From the NCBI RefSeq assembly GCF_020906275.1, contig NZ_CP086727.1, forward strand, positions 248,001-312,000: 64,000 nt of DNA. The letters are read 5' to 3'. The notes beneath the pieces were generated by a model, which was given only the letters and a program-made list of their open reading frames with translations, made no database searches and had not been told where the DNA came from. Every line of letters starts with the position of its first letter. The stretch's first letter is position 1. The DNA comes from Parasphingorhabdus litoris DSM 22379 (lineage in GTDB: Bacteria > Pseudomonadota > Alphaproteobacteria > Sphingomonadales > Sphingomonadaceae). This document shows, in pieces, positions 27,178-35,116 of this stretch. Both the position numbers and the translations under genes were made by a program.

Positions 27178-27280
27178 GAGTTCGGTTAACTCCCGAACAT
27201 CGAATGACCTAGACGATAATCCCTTACCCCCGACCTGGGGTGGCAGCTTTCCCTCTTTCCGCTGCTGCCCCATTTTTTTG
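27178..27280 (+). promoter_or_regulatory. Structured, attenuator-like leader upstream of nhaA
   Basis: Three hairpins follow one another. GTTCGG/CCGAAC at 27180-27198 has a 7-nt loop. CCCCC/GGGG is at 27227-27240. GGCAGC pairs with GCTGCC between 27242 and 27269 and is followed by a C-C-A and seven T residues at 27273-27279, like an intrinsic terminator. The GGGG of hairpin 2 can alternatively extend hairpin 3 by pairing with the CCCC at 27268-27271, so the two could be mutually exclusive. nhaA starts 74 bases later. Confidence 0.45.
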
Positions 27281-27353
27281 TCACCGGGTTTTCATTTTTC
27301 ATGATTAGACCAGTCCTCTCCCCCCTTATGATTTCCCTTCAGAAAGCTTAGAT

Positions 27354-28523
27354 ATGGCCGGAAAAATGCGCACGGCGCTAATGGAATTTGTGGCTCGCGA
27401 AACCAGTGCTGGCATCGTATTGTTTGTCGCTGCTTTGCTCGCGATGATTGCGGTCAACAGCGCCTTCAGTCCCTATTATCTGGCCTTTTTAAATATTCCT
27501 GTGGTGGCGCAATTTGGCGCGTTGGAAATTGCCAAACCCTTGTCGCTTTGGATCAATGATGGCCTTATGGCGATTTTCTTCTTTCTGGTTGGTCTTGAGG
27601 TCAAAAGAGAGATTTTGGAAGGTGAGTTGTCGAGCCTGAATAAAGCCGCCTTGCCAGCCATTGCCGCAGTTGGTGGGATGGCTGTTCCGGCAGCCGTATT
27701 CTTATATTTCAACTGGAACATTGCGTCCAATATCAGCGGCTGGGCAATCCCAGCTGCAACCGATATCGCTTTTGCTCTGGGCGTGTTGGCCCTACTCGGC
27801 AAACATGCGCCATTGTCGCTCAAAGTGCTTCTGCTTGCTATCGCGATTATTGACGACATTGGCGCCATCATCATCATAGCGTTATTCTATACCGCTGAGG
27901 TCTCAAGCTTTTCACTAATGCTATCTGCAGTAGGAATCGTGATATTGATACTGATGAACCGCCTCGGGGTTGTGCGGGTAGCGCCATATATTCTCGTCGG
28001 CACATTCTTATGGATATGTGTTTTGAAATCGGGGGTTCATGCTACCTTGGCCGGGGTGATTGCAGCGCTTTCTATTCCGCTCAATAGCAAAGACGGCACT
28101 TCCCCGCTCAAGCACCTGGAACACATATTACATCCTTGGACTGCGTTCATGGTGTTACCCATTTTCGCTTTTGCCAATGCTGGTGTTTCGCTGGCGGGAT
28201 TGCAAATTAGTGACCTGTTTGCTCCCCTTGCGCTGGGTATTGCTGCTGGTCTGGTCATTGGAAAGCAGGTTGGCGTTTTCGGCTTCATGTTTGTTGCTGC
28301 CAAAATTGGCATGATAAAACGTCCCATGGGTGTTTCCTGGTTACAGCTTTACGGGCTGGCCTGTCTCACCGGCATAGGTTTTACGATGAGCCTGTTTATC
28401 GGTAATCTGGCTTTTGTAGATCCCGCGCAGATTGAGACAGTGAAACTTGGTGTGATCAGCGGGTCGCTAATCTCTGGCCTGCTCGGATATATGATATTGC
28501 GCTTTGCTCGGCCTGCACAATAA
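27354..28523 (+). CDS. nhaA: Na+/H+ antiporter NhaA
   Basis: The 389-residue inner-membrane antiporter has about twelve membrane segments. Conserved features are FFFLVGLEVKREILEGELSS, AIPAATDIAFALGVLALLG (D137, equivalent to D133), and the ion-binding pair D167-D168 in AIAIIDDIGAIIIIALFYT. The late motif GIGFTMSLFIGNLAF is also present. It exchanges protons for Na+ in pH and salt homeostasis, fitting a marine lifestyle. The start ATG at 27354 follows a long leader with attenuator-like structure. It diverges from the OxyR-like gene. Confidence 0.95.
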   Translation: MAGKMRTALMEFVARETSAGIVLFVAALLAMIAVNSAFSPYYLAFLNIPVVAQFGALEIAKPLSLWINDGLMAIFFFLVGLEVKREILEGELSSLNKAALPAIAAVGGMAVPAAVFLYFNWNIASNISGWAIPAATDIAFALGVLALLGKHAPLSLKVLLLAIAIIDDIGAIIIIALFYTAEVSSFSLMLSAVGIVILILMNRLGVVRVAPYILVGTFLWICVLKSGVHATLAGVIAALSIPLNSKDGTSPLKHLEHILHPWTAFMVLPIFAFANAGVSLAGLQISDLFAPLALGIAAGLVIGKQVGVFGFMFVAAKIGMIKRPMGVSWLQLYGLACLTGIGFTMSLFIGNLAFVDPAQIETVKLGVISGSLISGLLGYMILRFARPAQ

Positions 28524-28589
28524 AAGTATTGTAGGCATAAGCTAAATTAGATTGCCCGACGGCAATACATTTATGATACCGCTTTGTTC

Positions 28590-29003
28590 ATGACACGGCA
28601 CCTTTATCTCGCAGCGGGCTTCACCGCATTGGCGCTGGGCAGCATAGGTGTCATTCTGCCTCTTTTGCCGACGGTGCCGTTTGTCATTCTCGCAGCCTTT
28701 TGTTTTGCGCGCAGCAGTCCGCGATTGGAGGCATGGTTGCTCGATCATCACGTATTTGGTGACCATATTCGCAACTGGCGCGATCGCCGTGCGATTACCA
28801 AGCGTGGAAAGCGGGCTGCGATTCTGGCTTTTGCAGTAAGCATTGTCATCGCGCTTATATTCTTGAAATTACCGTGGAATCTTATTCCCATTGCAGCGGC
28901 GGTGATTTGCGGCACCTGGATATGGACCCGCAACGAACCTGATCCTGTCCCTGAAATCGTGACCGAACAGTCAGTGGAAGAGGGGCCTCAGCATAAAGAA
29001 TAG
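28590..29003 (+). CDS. DUF454 (YbaN-like) inner-membrane protein
   Basis: The 137-residue protein has three to four membrane segments. The DUF454 pattern is LYLAAGFTALALGSIGVILP, LPTVPFVILAAFCFARSSPR and the basic loop HIRNWRDRRAITKRGKRAA. Its function is unknown. The ATG at 28590 is preferred over a TTG two codons earlier. It may be co-transcribed with nhaA, 66 bases upstream. Confidence 0.85.
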   Translation: MTRHLYLAAGFTALALGSIGVILPLLPTVPFVILAAFCFARSSPRLEAWLLDHHVFGDHIRNWRDRRAITKRGKRAAILAFAVSIVIALIFLKLPWNLIPIAAAVICGTWIWTRNEPDPVPEIVTEQSVEEGPQHKE

Positions 29004-29088
29004 TTTTGCCGTCGCTGGATAATGATAAAAGATCAGCGAATAGGCGATGGCCCTCGCACGCGATGCGGATCGTCAGGAGGAGAGCAAC

Positions 29089-30309
29089 ATGTCACGGCAA
29101 AAACTAATCGAAATGACCCGGTCGCTGGTCAAACATGGCGAAGCGGATACGATGGAGTTGGTCGACGATGTCATGGCCGTGCCTGCTTCGGATTATACGG
29201 ATGAAGATCGGTTTGAGCAGGAAAAAGAGCGTATTTTTAAACGCCTGCCTTTAATGGTCGCGCCTTCCTGTGAGTTGGCGGAACCCGGGTCATATAAGGC
29301 CATGGAAATTGCTGGCATTCCGGTTCTCGTAACCCGCCAAAAAGACGGCACAGCACAAGCATTTTTGAATAGCTGCACACATCGCGGCAATCCGGTGGCG
29401 CAAGGCAGTGGCAAGGCCTCTCGTTTCACCTGCGGCTATCATGGCTGGACGTTTAAAAATAACGGAGACCTGCTGGCCGTCGCCTCGCCAAAGGATTTTG
29501 GTGCGGTCGACAAGGCGGCTTTTTGTCTGAAAAAATTCCCGACGCTGGAGCGCGCCGGTTTGATCTGGGCAACACTTGATCCGGAAAGCACGCTTGATAT
29601 CGCGTCTTACCTATGCGGCTATGATGAACTGCTCGAGCATTTCGGGTTCAAGACTTGGCATCTGTTTGAGCAGCGTACAATTCCAGGCCCCAACTGGAAA
29701 ACCGCTTATGACGGTTATCTGGATTTTTATCATTTGCCGGTGCTGCACAAAGATACTTTTGGTGCCGATTTCTTTAATCGGGCCAATTATTTCGCCTGGG
29801 GTCCACATCAGCGCCTCTCTTCGCCATCGAAATTCGTCCAAAAAACAGGCAGCGATGAACAGGTCGACCTTACGCAGATGGATGAAAAAGACTGGCCGAT
29901 TGACGCGTTGCTACAGGGTGTATGGACAATCTTCCCGCATATCTCGATTGCCAGCTTTTACGGCGGTGGCGGTCGCGGGGCGATGATATCGCAGCTCTTC
30001 CCGGGCAGGAATGTCGGTGAAAGCTTTACCACGCAATTTTACGTCATGGAGCATGAGCCAACAGACGATGAAGTGCGGCAGGGCGCCCATGATCAATTTG
30101 CGTTTTTGGAAACTGTCGTGGCTGAAGAAGATTACAAGACCGGAAAGCGCCAACATGAAGCCTTGCAATCCGGGATGCTCGACAAGGTCTGGTTTGGCCG
30201 CAATGAAGGCGGTGGGCAAGCCTTTCACCAGTGGGTCGACAAGCTGATCAAGGCTGATGATGCGCAGCTGGACGCGATATTTACGCCCCAGCTCGAGGCG
30301 GCTGAATAG
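29089..30309 (+). CDS. Aromatic ring-hydroxylating (Rieske) dioxygenase alpha subunit
   Basis: The 406-residue protein has a Rieske 2Fe-2S domain at about 65-165 (SCTHRGNPVAQG, TCGYHGWTF: C-x-H then C-x2-H). The catalytic domain has the mononuclear iron ligands in DGYLDFYHLPVLHKDTF. It should hydroxylate an aromatic or related substrate using electrons from a reductase and ferredoxin not encoded nearby, and no beta subunit is adjacent. The start follows a perfect AGGAGG ribosome site at 29075-29080. Its stop abuts, without a gap, the stop of the convergent cupin gene. The substrate is unknown. Confidence 0.92.
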   Translation: MSRQKLIEMTRSLVKHGEADTMELVDDVMAVPASDYTDEDRFEQEKERIFKRLPLMVAPSCELAEPGSYKAMEIAGIPVLVTRQKDGTAQAFLNSCTHRGNPVAQGSGKASRFTCGYHGWTFKNNGDLLAVASPKDFGAVDKAAFCLKKFPTLERAGLIWATLDPESTLDIASYLCGYDELLEHFGFKTWHLFEQRTIPGPNWKTAYDGYLDFYHLPVLHKDTFGADFFNRANYFAWGPHQRLSSPSKFVQKTGSDEQVDLTQMDEKDWPIDALLQGVWTIFPHISIASFYGGGGRGAMISQLFPGRNVGESFTTQFYVMEHEPTDDEVRQGAHDQFAFLETVVAEEDYKTGKRQHEALQSGMLDKVWFGRNEGGGQAFHQWVDKLIKADDAQLDAIFTPQLEAAE

Positions 30310-30873
30310 TTAAGCGTTGCGAAAATCCCTGCTTGGCGGCAGGGCTTCTTGCCACTTTGGTCTCTCATTGCGCAGCTTCTCCAGCATTTTTTCCCAATAA
30401 GCCTCGGTTTGACCCTTGAACTGGATGTTGAATTCCTCTGCCGTTCTGAATTCTAGGATCTCGACTCCTTTTTCACCTATCGTGTATGTATAAGGCGTCT
30501 CTGCTGGCAGGAAGAACCCATCGCCTGGGCCCATTTCTTCGGTTCCCATCCGAATGTCACCGGCAATAACATAATAGAGGCAGTCGCTATCATGGCTATG
30601 AAGCGGCAGCGGATAGCCGGGCTTGAACCAGAAATGATGAAGGGAGAAGCCAAAGCCGCTGAACAGGCAGGTGCCTTTATAACCATCGGCTACCCCCGCT
30701 TCGCCCATCTTGGTTAGACCATCGAGAATGACCGGAGCATCATCAACATAAGACATATGCCCGGCATCGCCAAAGTCCTGCGCCTCTTCTTTGCGGAAGA
30801 TGCGCAGGACTTTCAGCGGCTCGGGTTTTACGCCTGTTTTAATGCCTGTTTTCGTGGGGGAGGCATCTGCCAT
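30310..30873 (-). CDS. Cupin-domain protein
   Basis: The 187-residue protein has a single conserved cupin barrel at about 80-150. The metal-site pattern is GYPLPLHSHDSDCLYYVIAG, then GPGDGFFLPAETPYTYTIGE and GVEILEFRTAEEFNI. The histidines HSH and the following aspartate fit a metal centre. A role in processing or sensing a small aromatic acid alongside the convergent Rieske oxygenase is possible, but only location supports it. The ribosome site GGAGAGAG precedes the ATG. Confidence 0.8.
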   Translation of the reverse strand: MADASPTKTGIKTGVKPEPLKVLRIFRKEEAQDFGDAGHMSYVDDAPVILDGLTKMGEAGVADGYKGTCLFSGFGFSLHHFWFKPGYPLPLHSHDSDCLYYVIAGDIRMGTEEMGPGDGFFLPAETPYTYTIGEKGVEILEFRTAEEFNIQFKGQTEAYWEKMLEKLRNERPKWQEALPPSRDFRNA

Positions 30874-30934
30874 ATCTCTCTCCGGACCATTTTAGAGACA
30901 GAATATAGCATTACAGGCGTGCCGTGGGAACGGT

Positions 30935-31306
30935 TTAGACCGGAATCGTGGCGCGAGGTGGGTAGCTGGCAATGAAACGATCCAGAACAGCAGGATTGAG
31001 CATGTCTTTGAGTGCACAGCCAAGCCCGATATTATTGCGATGAATCACTTCCGCTTCCAACGGTGCCAGACCAGGCAAGGTTAACCAGCATCTCGTCCCG
31101 GGATGGGCTTGCAGCAAGGCATCGCAAGCAAAGCCTGCCAAAGAAATATTGCTGACCTCTGTCGCAAAGCTGCTTGACCCGGAAAAGCGCATTTTCGCGG
31201 GAATGGCGACCTTGTGCCGTGGCGCACAACGATCTTCTTCCGCCGCAAAAGCATAGGAGGCTAAGTCGGGCGAAACTTCCGAATTTTGAGTTTGTATATC
31301 TGTCAT
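30935..31306 (-). CDS. PilZ-domain protein, c-di-GMP receptor-like
   Basis: The 123-residue protein is a single PilZ domain. The binding motif is DRCAPRHKVAIPAKMR (RxxxR-like, here with APRHK) and the second motif is SNISLAGFACDALL (D/NxSxxG). A GGAG ribosome site precedes the ATG at 31306; a further upstream ATG at 31342 is less likely. It probably reports c-di-GMP levels, which the two GGDEF-EAL proteins in this window could influence. The target is unknown. Confidence 0.8.
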   Translation of the reverse strand: MTDIQTQNSEVSPDLASYAFAAEEDRCAPRHKVAIPAKMRFSGSSSFATEVSNISLAGFACDALLQAHPGTRCWLTLPGLAPLEAEVIHRNNIGLGCALKDMLNPAVLDRFIASYPPRATIPV

Positions 31307-31392
31307 AGGAGACTCCTTCACTGCCGATGCTTGGGTATGCACCGACAGGCTGCTTTTCTCATAGCCAAGTAAACCACCTCTTTTTTCGCTAG

Positions 31393-31548
31393 GTAAACAG
31401 GGATTCGGTCAAAATTAACTATGTTTCCGATTTCGGTGAACCGGAACAGCTTGTTTGTGAAGGTGTAGAATGGCGCTTGCTCTTGGCCGCACATAACGCT
31501 AATGCGCGGCCATCGGTTGATTCAGACTGGATCAATCAGCCTGCGTAG
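31393..31548 (+). other. Start-less open frame, possible gene remnant before tRNA-Trp
   Basis: An uninterrupted frame of about 51 codons with ordinary protein composition (for example DFGEPEQLVCEGVEWRLLLA) ends at a TAG that overlaps the first bases of the tRNA. It has no ATG, GTG or TTG near its beginning and follows a stop at 31390. It may be a decayed fragment or chance; no family was recognised. Confidence 0.25.
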
Positions 31549-31622
31549 GGGTGTAGCTCAGATGGTAGAGCGTCGGTCTCCAAAACCGAAGGCCCACGGT
31601 TCGATCCCGTGCGCCCCTGCCA
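31547..31622 (+). tRNA. trnW: tRNA-Trp (CCA anticodon)
   Basis: The cloverleaf is complete. The acceptor AGGGGTG pairs with CGCCCCT. The D arm GTAGCTCAGATGGTAGAGC is standard, and the anticodon stem TCGGT/ACCGA frames the loop CTCCAAA with CCA at 31580-31582. The T arm is CACGG-TTCGATC-CCGTG, with discriminator G and an encoded 3' CCA at 31620-31622. tRNA-Trp often precedes secE-nusG in alphaproteobacteria; here about 3.5 kb of accessory genes lies between. Confidence 0.97.
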
Positions 31623-31653
31623 CTTTTTCTCCAAAATATGGCAGTCAGAGCAT

Positions 31654-32043
31654 ATGACGCAGTTTATTTCCGCTATCTCGTTGATTGTGCCGGATTATGA
31701 TCAGGCCATTGCCTTTTATGTCGGTCTGTTGGGCTTCGATCTCATTGAAGATACACAGCTTTCCGAAGACAAGCGCTGGGTCTTGGTGGCGCCTCCCGGC
31801 AGCACGGAAACACGGCTGTTATTGGCCAAGGCGAGCAATGAAGCGCAAGAAGAAGTTATTGGTGAGCAAGCTGGTGGCCGGGTATTTCTTTTCCTCGAAA
31901 CTTACGATTTCGATACGGATTTCGCGCTGATGGAACGGGCCGGTATTGATATTCTCGAAGAGCCTCGAGTCGAAAGCTATGGCAAAGTGGTCGTCTTTCG
32001 CGATCCATTCGGCAACAAATGGGACCTGATTGAGCGTCACTAA
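31654..32043 (+). CDS. VOC (glyoxalase/bleomycin-resistance/dioxygenase) family protein
   Basis: The 129-residue protein folds as two beta-alpha-beta-beta-beta modules. Motifs are ISLIVPDYDQAIAFYVGLLG, WVLVAPPGSTETRLLLA, RVFLFLETYDFDTDF and the closing VVVFRDPFGNKWDLIE with the metal-ligand-like glutamate. Members act on small molecules as lyases, isomerases or dioxygenases; the substrate is unknown. The ATG at 31654 lies 31 bases after the tRNA. Its stop is three bases from the stop of the convergent TetR gene. Confidence 0.88.
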   Translation: MTQFISAISLIVPDYDQAIAFYVGLLGFDLIEDTQLSEDKRWVLVAPPGSTETRLLLAKASNEAQEEVIGEQAGGRVFLFLETYDFDTDFALMERAGIDILEEPRVESYGKVVVFRDPFGNKWDLIERH

Positions 32044-32046
32044 AGG

Positions 32047-32655
32047 TTAACGCTCAATATCCAGAGCACCCGCAATCATACCCCAAATCTGATGCGTTAA
32101 TATGGCTGGATCGGGCCGGGGTTTCATCCCCATGGCATGCATGATGCCGCCGCGCATGGCACCCGTGATGGCCGCGCCCGCAATAGCCGGATCGATATGC
32201 TGGCCGATATCGCCGCGCTTGACACCGGAACCGATATTCCGCGTTGCCATTTCGATCATTTCCTCATGGCGTGTGGATTCGACAGCTGCGACCTGGTTGG
32301 TATGCGCCATCTTGCCAAGGATGATTGGGGCCATGGGGTCGTTGTAGAGAAATTCTACTGCTGCCATCAGCCGGGCTTTTTCCCGCACGCCCCAATTTAT
32401 ATCGGGATCGATATACTGGTTCACAACGGCATTATAACGATCATAGAAAGCATCGATAATCGCCCCGAGCATGCCTGATTTTGAACCGAAATAATGATAG
32501 GCAAGGCCGACGGAAACATCGGCCTTTTCCGCCACCTGACTCATTTCCAGATCACCTTCGCCTTCGCGCAAAATGGCTTCGGCAGCCGCCAATATCTTGG
32601 CGGCGCGCATCACCTTGTGATCCGGTTTTTCAATGGTTTTTGCCTGGTCTGACAT
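32047..32655 (-). CDS. TetR-family repressor of the PhyH-DsbA-DsbA operon
   Basis: The 202-residue protein has a helix-turn-helix at about 25-70 (ILREGEGDLEMSQVAEKADV, then VGLAYHYFGSKSGMLGAII) and an all-helical ligand domain with histidine-rich segments (ILGKMAHTNQVAAVESTRHE). The start is placed at MSDQAK, because AAGGATCG precedes it, rather than at 32730. It is divergent from the PhyH gene, and a perfect 26-bp palindrome sits between them, so it almost certainly represses both directions. The ligand is unknown. Confidence 0.9.
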   Translation of the reverse strand: MSDQAKTIEKPDHKVMRAAKILAAAEAILREGEGDLEMSQVAEKADVSVGLAYHYFGSKSGMLGAIIDAFYDRYNAVVNQYIDPDINWGVREKARLMAAVEFLYNDPMAPIILGKMAHTNQVAAVESTRHEEMIEMATRNIGSGVKRGDIGQHIDPAIAGAAITGAMRGGIMHAMGMKPRPDPAILTHQIWGMIAGALDIER

Positions 32656-32712
32656 GTGCTCGCGATCCTTCATCGATCTAATCGTCCAACAATTACAATT
32701 TGATCTATGTCG

Positions 32713-32738
32713 TTTTTGAATTGAATTCAATTCAAAAA
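32713..32738. promoter_or_regulatory. Perfect 26-bp palindromic operator
   Basis: The sequence is TTTTTGAATTGAA followed by its exact reverse complement, centred between 32725 and 32726. It lies 57 bases upstream of the TetR start and 41 bases upstream of the PhyH start. Perfect symmetry of this length between a TetR gene and a divergent operon is strong evidence for an operator. Confidence 0.85.
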
Positions 32739-32779
32739 TTCATTATCTGCTAAGGTGAGATTGATTCGCTAAGGAGGCC

Positions 32780-33676
32780 ATGATGAATGTTGCGGGCACG
32801 ATCGAAACCAACAACGTAGATCTGACACCCTATCTGAACGGACGCAGCTTCGAGGACGCGTGGGATCAGTTTCAGGAAGAAGGCTATGTCATCTTTGAAA
32901 ATGTGCTGACGCCTGAGGAGCTGGAGACACAGCGGGCGGCGCTCAAACCATGGATTGATGCGGACATTCGCGGTCGCAATAATTTCGAGGGATCACAGTC
33001 CAACCGAATCTATGCCATGCTCGACAAGGATCCTGTTTTTGGCGACCTGATCTCCCATCCCTTGCAACTGGCTTTTGCTGAGCGGGAATTGGGCGCGAGT
33101 GTTTTGCTTTACGCTAGCCTGGCGATCAATCTGCATCCGGGTGAAACCCCGCAGCCATGGCATTTCGATGACAGTCATTGCGGCCTTGCCCGTCCGCGCG
33201 AACCGCTTTCCATGTCAACATTCTGGTCGATCACCGACATGACGGAAGATAACGGAGCCACCGAAATTATTCCGGGCAGCCACAAATGGGGCGAGGAACA
33301 GCCTGATGGTGCGAATAATGCCGATGATTTTGTGACCGGGCGGATTGATGGCGATGGCAAAAGCACGGGTAATCATGTGCAAGCCATTAAAGCGATCATG
33401 CCCGCCGGATCATTGATGATCGCCAAGGGTACCCTGTGGCACCGTGGCGGCGGCAATGATTCCGATGCGCCTCGTCTGATTGTCACGCCGCAATTTTGCA
33501 AAGGCTGGTGCCGTCCGCTGGAGCAGCAATTGCTCGCCGTTGCGCCCGAGAAAGTGGCCAAAATGCCAAAGCGTGTGCAGGAATTACTCGGCTATAACAT
33601 CCACCTGCCCTTCATGGGTTATGTCGATGGCATGCATCCAGCGAAGCTGTTACAGTCCCACCAACATGCCAAGTGA
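32780..33676 (+). CDS. Phytanoyl-CoA dioxygenase (PhyH) family Fe(II)/2-oxoglutarate oxygenase
   Basis: The 298-residue double-stranded beta-helix oxygenase has the iron ligands H128 and D130 (PWHFDDSHC), distal H221 (GTLWHRGGGNDSD) and the 2-oxoglutarate arginine R232 (APRLIVTPQFCKGW). PhyH relatives hydroxylate lipids, hydroxylated aliphatics or natural products. The ribosome site is an ideal TAAGGAGG. It is the first gene of an operon with two DsbA-like isomerase genes, under the divergent TetR protein. The C-terminal part (LGYNIHLPFMGYVDG) is typical of a sphingomonad subgroup. The substrate is unknown. Confidence 0.92.
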   Translation: MMNVAGTIETNNVDLTPYLNGRSFEDAWDQFQEEGYVIFENVLTPEELETQRAALKPWIDADIRGRNNFEGSQSNRIYAMLDKDPVFGDLISHPLQLAFAERELGASVLLYASLAINLHPGETPQPWHFDDSHCGLARPREPLSMSTFWSITDMTEDNGATEIIPGSHKWGEEQPDGANNADDFVTGRIDGDGKSTGNHVQAIKAIMPAGSLMIAKGTLWHRGGGNDSDAPRLIVTPQFCKGWCRPLEQQLLAVAPEKVAKMPKRVQELLGYNIHLPFMGYVDGMHPAKLLQSHQHAK

Positions 33677-33709
33677 CCATATCACAACCGCCGTGCTAGA
33701 GGCGCAGAT

Positions 33710-34402
33710 TTGAACGCGCTCGAAAGTGACGCGCCGCTGATCGTCTATGTCGACATCAAGAGCCCCTATGCCTTTGCCGCGATCCGGCCAACGCTGGCAC
33801 TGGAGAAGTCGCTCGGGATGCGTTTTGACTGGCGGCCACTGACACTCGATATCCCAAGCTATCTCGGCTCGGCGCGCAAGAAAGAGGGGAAGGTCGTCGA
33901 GAGTACACGCAGCACCAGCCAGTGGAGTTGGGTCAAATATGCCTATCGCGATGCGCGCCGCTATGCCGAGCGGCAAGGGTTGATGCTCAAAGGCACTGAG
34001 AAGATCTGGGATTCATCCATTCCCAATATCGGGATTTTGTGGGTCATGCAGACGGCAAGGGACCGGCTCGGCGATTATTTCGAAGCGGTCTATCCGCCGT
34101 TCTGGCGACGAGAGCTCGATATTGAAGATATGGCGGTAGTTGAGGCCTGTTTGCAAAAGGCCGGAATCGATTCGAGCGGGTTTGCAGAATTTGCGCTAGG
34201 CGAAGGTCGCGCAGAACATGACAAGCTTCAGCCACAGCTGCACCCCAGCGGCATATATGGTGTGCCAACTTATGTGATTGACGGCACCATCCTGTTTGGC
34301 CGCGAACATCTGCCTTATGTGCGCTGGCATTTGCAGGGGCGGGAAGGGCCTGCGCCGGATATTGCCTATGAGATTGATGATCATAAGGCACAACCATGCT
34401 GA
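33710..34402 (+). CDS. DsbA-like thioredoxin-fold protein, 2-hydroxychromene-2-carboxylate isomerase type
   Basis: The 230-residue protein has the DsbA/HCCA-isomerase fold: VYVDIKSPYAFAAIRPTLAL at the N-terminus, a helical insert, and the closing GIYGVPTYVIDGTILFGREH. The redox CxxC is replaced by KSPY, so it is not a disulphide oxidase. In HCCA isomerases this serine region binds glutathione. The start is a TTG (33710) with GAGGCG ahead; no ATG or GTG fits. It is followed by a paralogue that overlaps it by seven bases. The substrate is unknown; it is probably linked to the PhyH step. Confidence 0.85.
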   Translation: MNALESDAPLIVYVDIKSPYAFAAIRPTLALEKSLGMRFDWRPLTLDIPSYLGSARKKEGKVVESTRSTSQWSWVKYAYRDARRYAERQGLMLKGTEKIWDSSIPNIGILWVMQTARDRLGDYFEAVYPPFWRRELDIEDMAVVEACLQKAGIDSSGFAEFALGEGRAEHDKLQPQLHPSGIYGVPTYVIDGTILFGREHLPYVRWHLQGREGPAPDIAYEIDDHKAQPC

Positions 34403-34971
34403 TCCTCTATATCGATTTCAAATCGGCGGCGTCCTATCTGGCGCTTGAGCCGACATTGGAATTGGCGCAGGAATCCGAAATCACCATTGATTGGCGCCCA
34501 TTCTCGGTGCGACCTTTTTCTGTTCCGGTGGAGCAGGATGAGGAAACGGTTGGTGAGCGTCATCGCCGCGTCCGTGCGGCGGCCCAGCGAGATGTTCACC
34601 TGCACTATGCGGCGGTGCAAGGGCGGAACATGCATTTTGCCGATACGCCAGCCGGGTCGGATGCCGCGTTGGCAGCATTGGCCGTGATAGAAGGTGATCC
34701 TGTGCCGTTCATCCGTGCCGCCTTTGCGGCATACTGGAGCAAGCAGGCGGACTTGGCCGATGAAGCTGTGGTTGAAATACTGCTACGATCAGTCGGTATA
34801 GACCGGCCCGACTGGCAAAAAGCAAAAGCAGAAATGGCCTCCATTCGATCCAAAGCCGAAGAATCGGGAATTTTTGAGGCACCCTCTTATCTGATAGCGG
34901 ACCAGCTTTTTCTGGGCCGCGAACATCTGCCGTGGATACGGTCGCTTATCGCGGCAGAGCAGGGCGACTAA
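34396..34971 (+). CDS. Second DsbA-like, HCCA isomerase-type protein
   Basis: The 191-residue paralogue of the preceding protein begins LILYIDFKSAASYLALEPTL and ends with the fold signature GIFEAPSYLIADQLFLGREH. It again has no CxxC (KSAAS instead). Sequence divergence from its neighbour suggests a heterodimer or two successive steps rather than a recent duplication. It overlaps the preceding gene by seven bases, so translation is coupled. It is the last gene of the PhyH operon; secE follows 145 bases later. Confidence 0.85.
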   Translation: MLILYIDFKSAASYLALEPTLELAQESEITIDWRPFSVRPFSVPVEQDEETVGERHRRVRAAAQRDVHLHYAAVQGRNMHFADTPAGSDAALAALAVIEGDPVPFIRAAFAAYWSKQADLADEAVVEILLRSVGIDRPDWQKAKAEMASIRSKAEESGIFEAPSYLIADQLFLGREHLPWIRSLIAAEQGD

Positions 34972-35116
34972 ATCCCACTCTTTTCTTGCGGAATCGGGAA
35001 TCACCGGCTAAAGGGCTGGTGCTTTCCGAAATCATGCATATATCCGATCCCAGTCGACAGACTGACACCCGGAGTTTATGCCGGGTTTGGGGAAATAGAA
35101 ATTTAGGAATCGAACC

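Larger units (their letters stand above)
27018..27353. other. Divergent intergenic region between the OxyR-like gene and nhaA
   Basis: These 336 bases contain no gene. From left to right they hold an AT-rich promoter zone for the LysR gene with an OxyR-like element, a middle AT-rich zone that could be the nhaA promoter, and a GC-rich stretch with three consecutive hairpins and a U-tract ahead of nhaA. Confidence 0.6.

Noticed and set aside
31547..31622. Prophage or integrative element attachment at tRNA-Trp
   Set aside because: No integrase and no duplicated tRNA end found in the flanking accessory genes.
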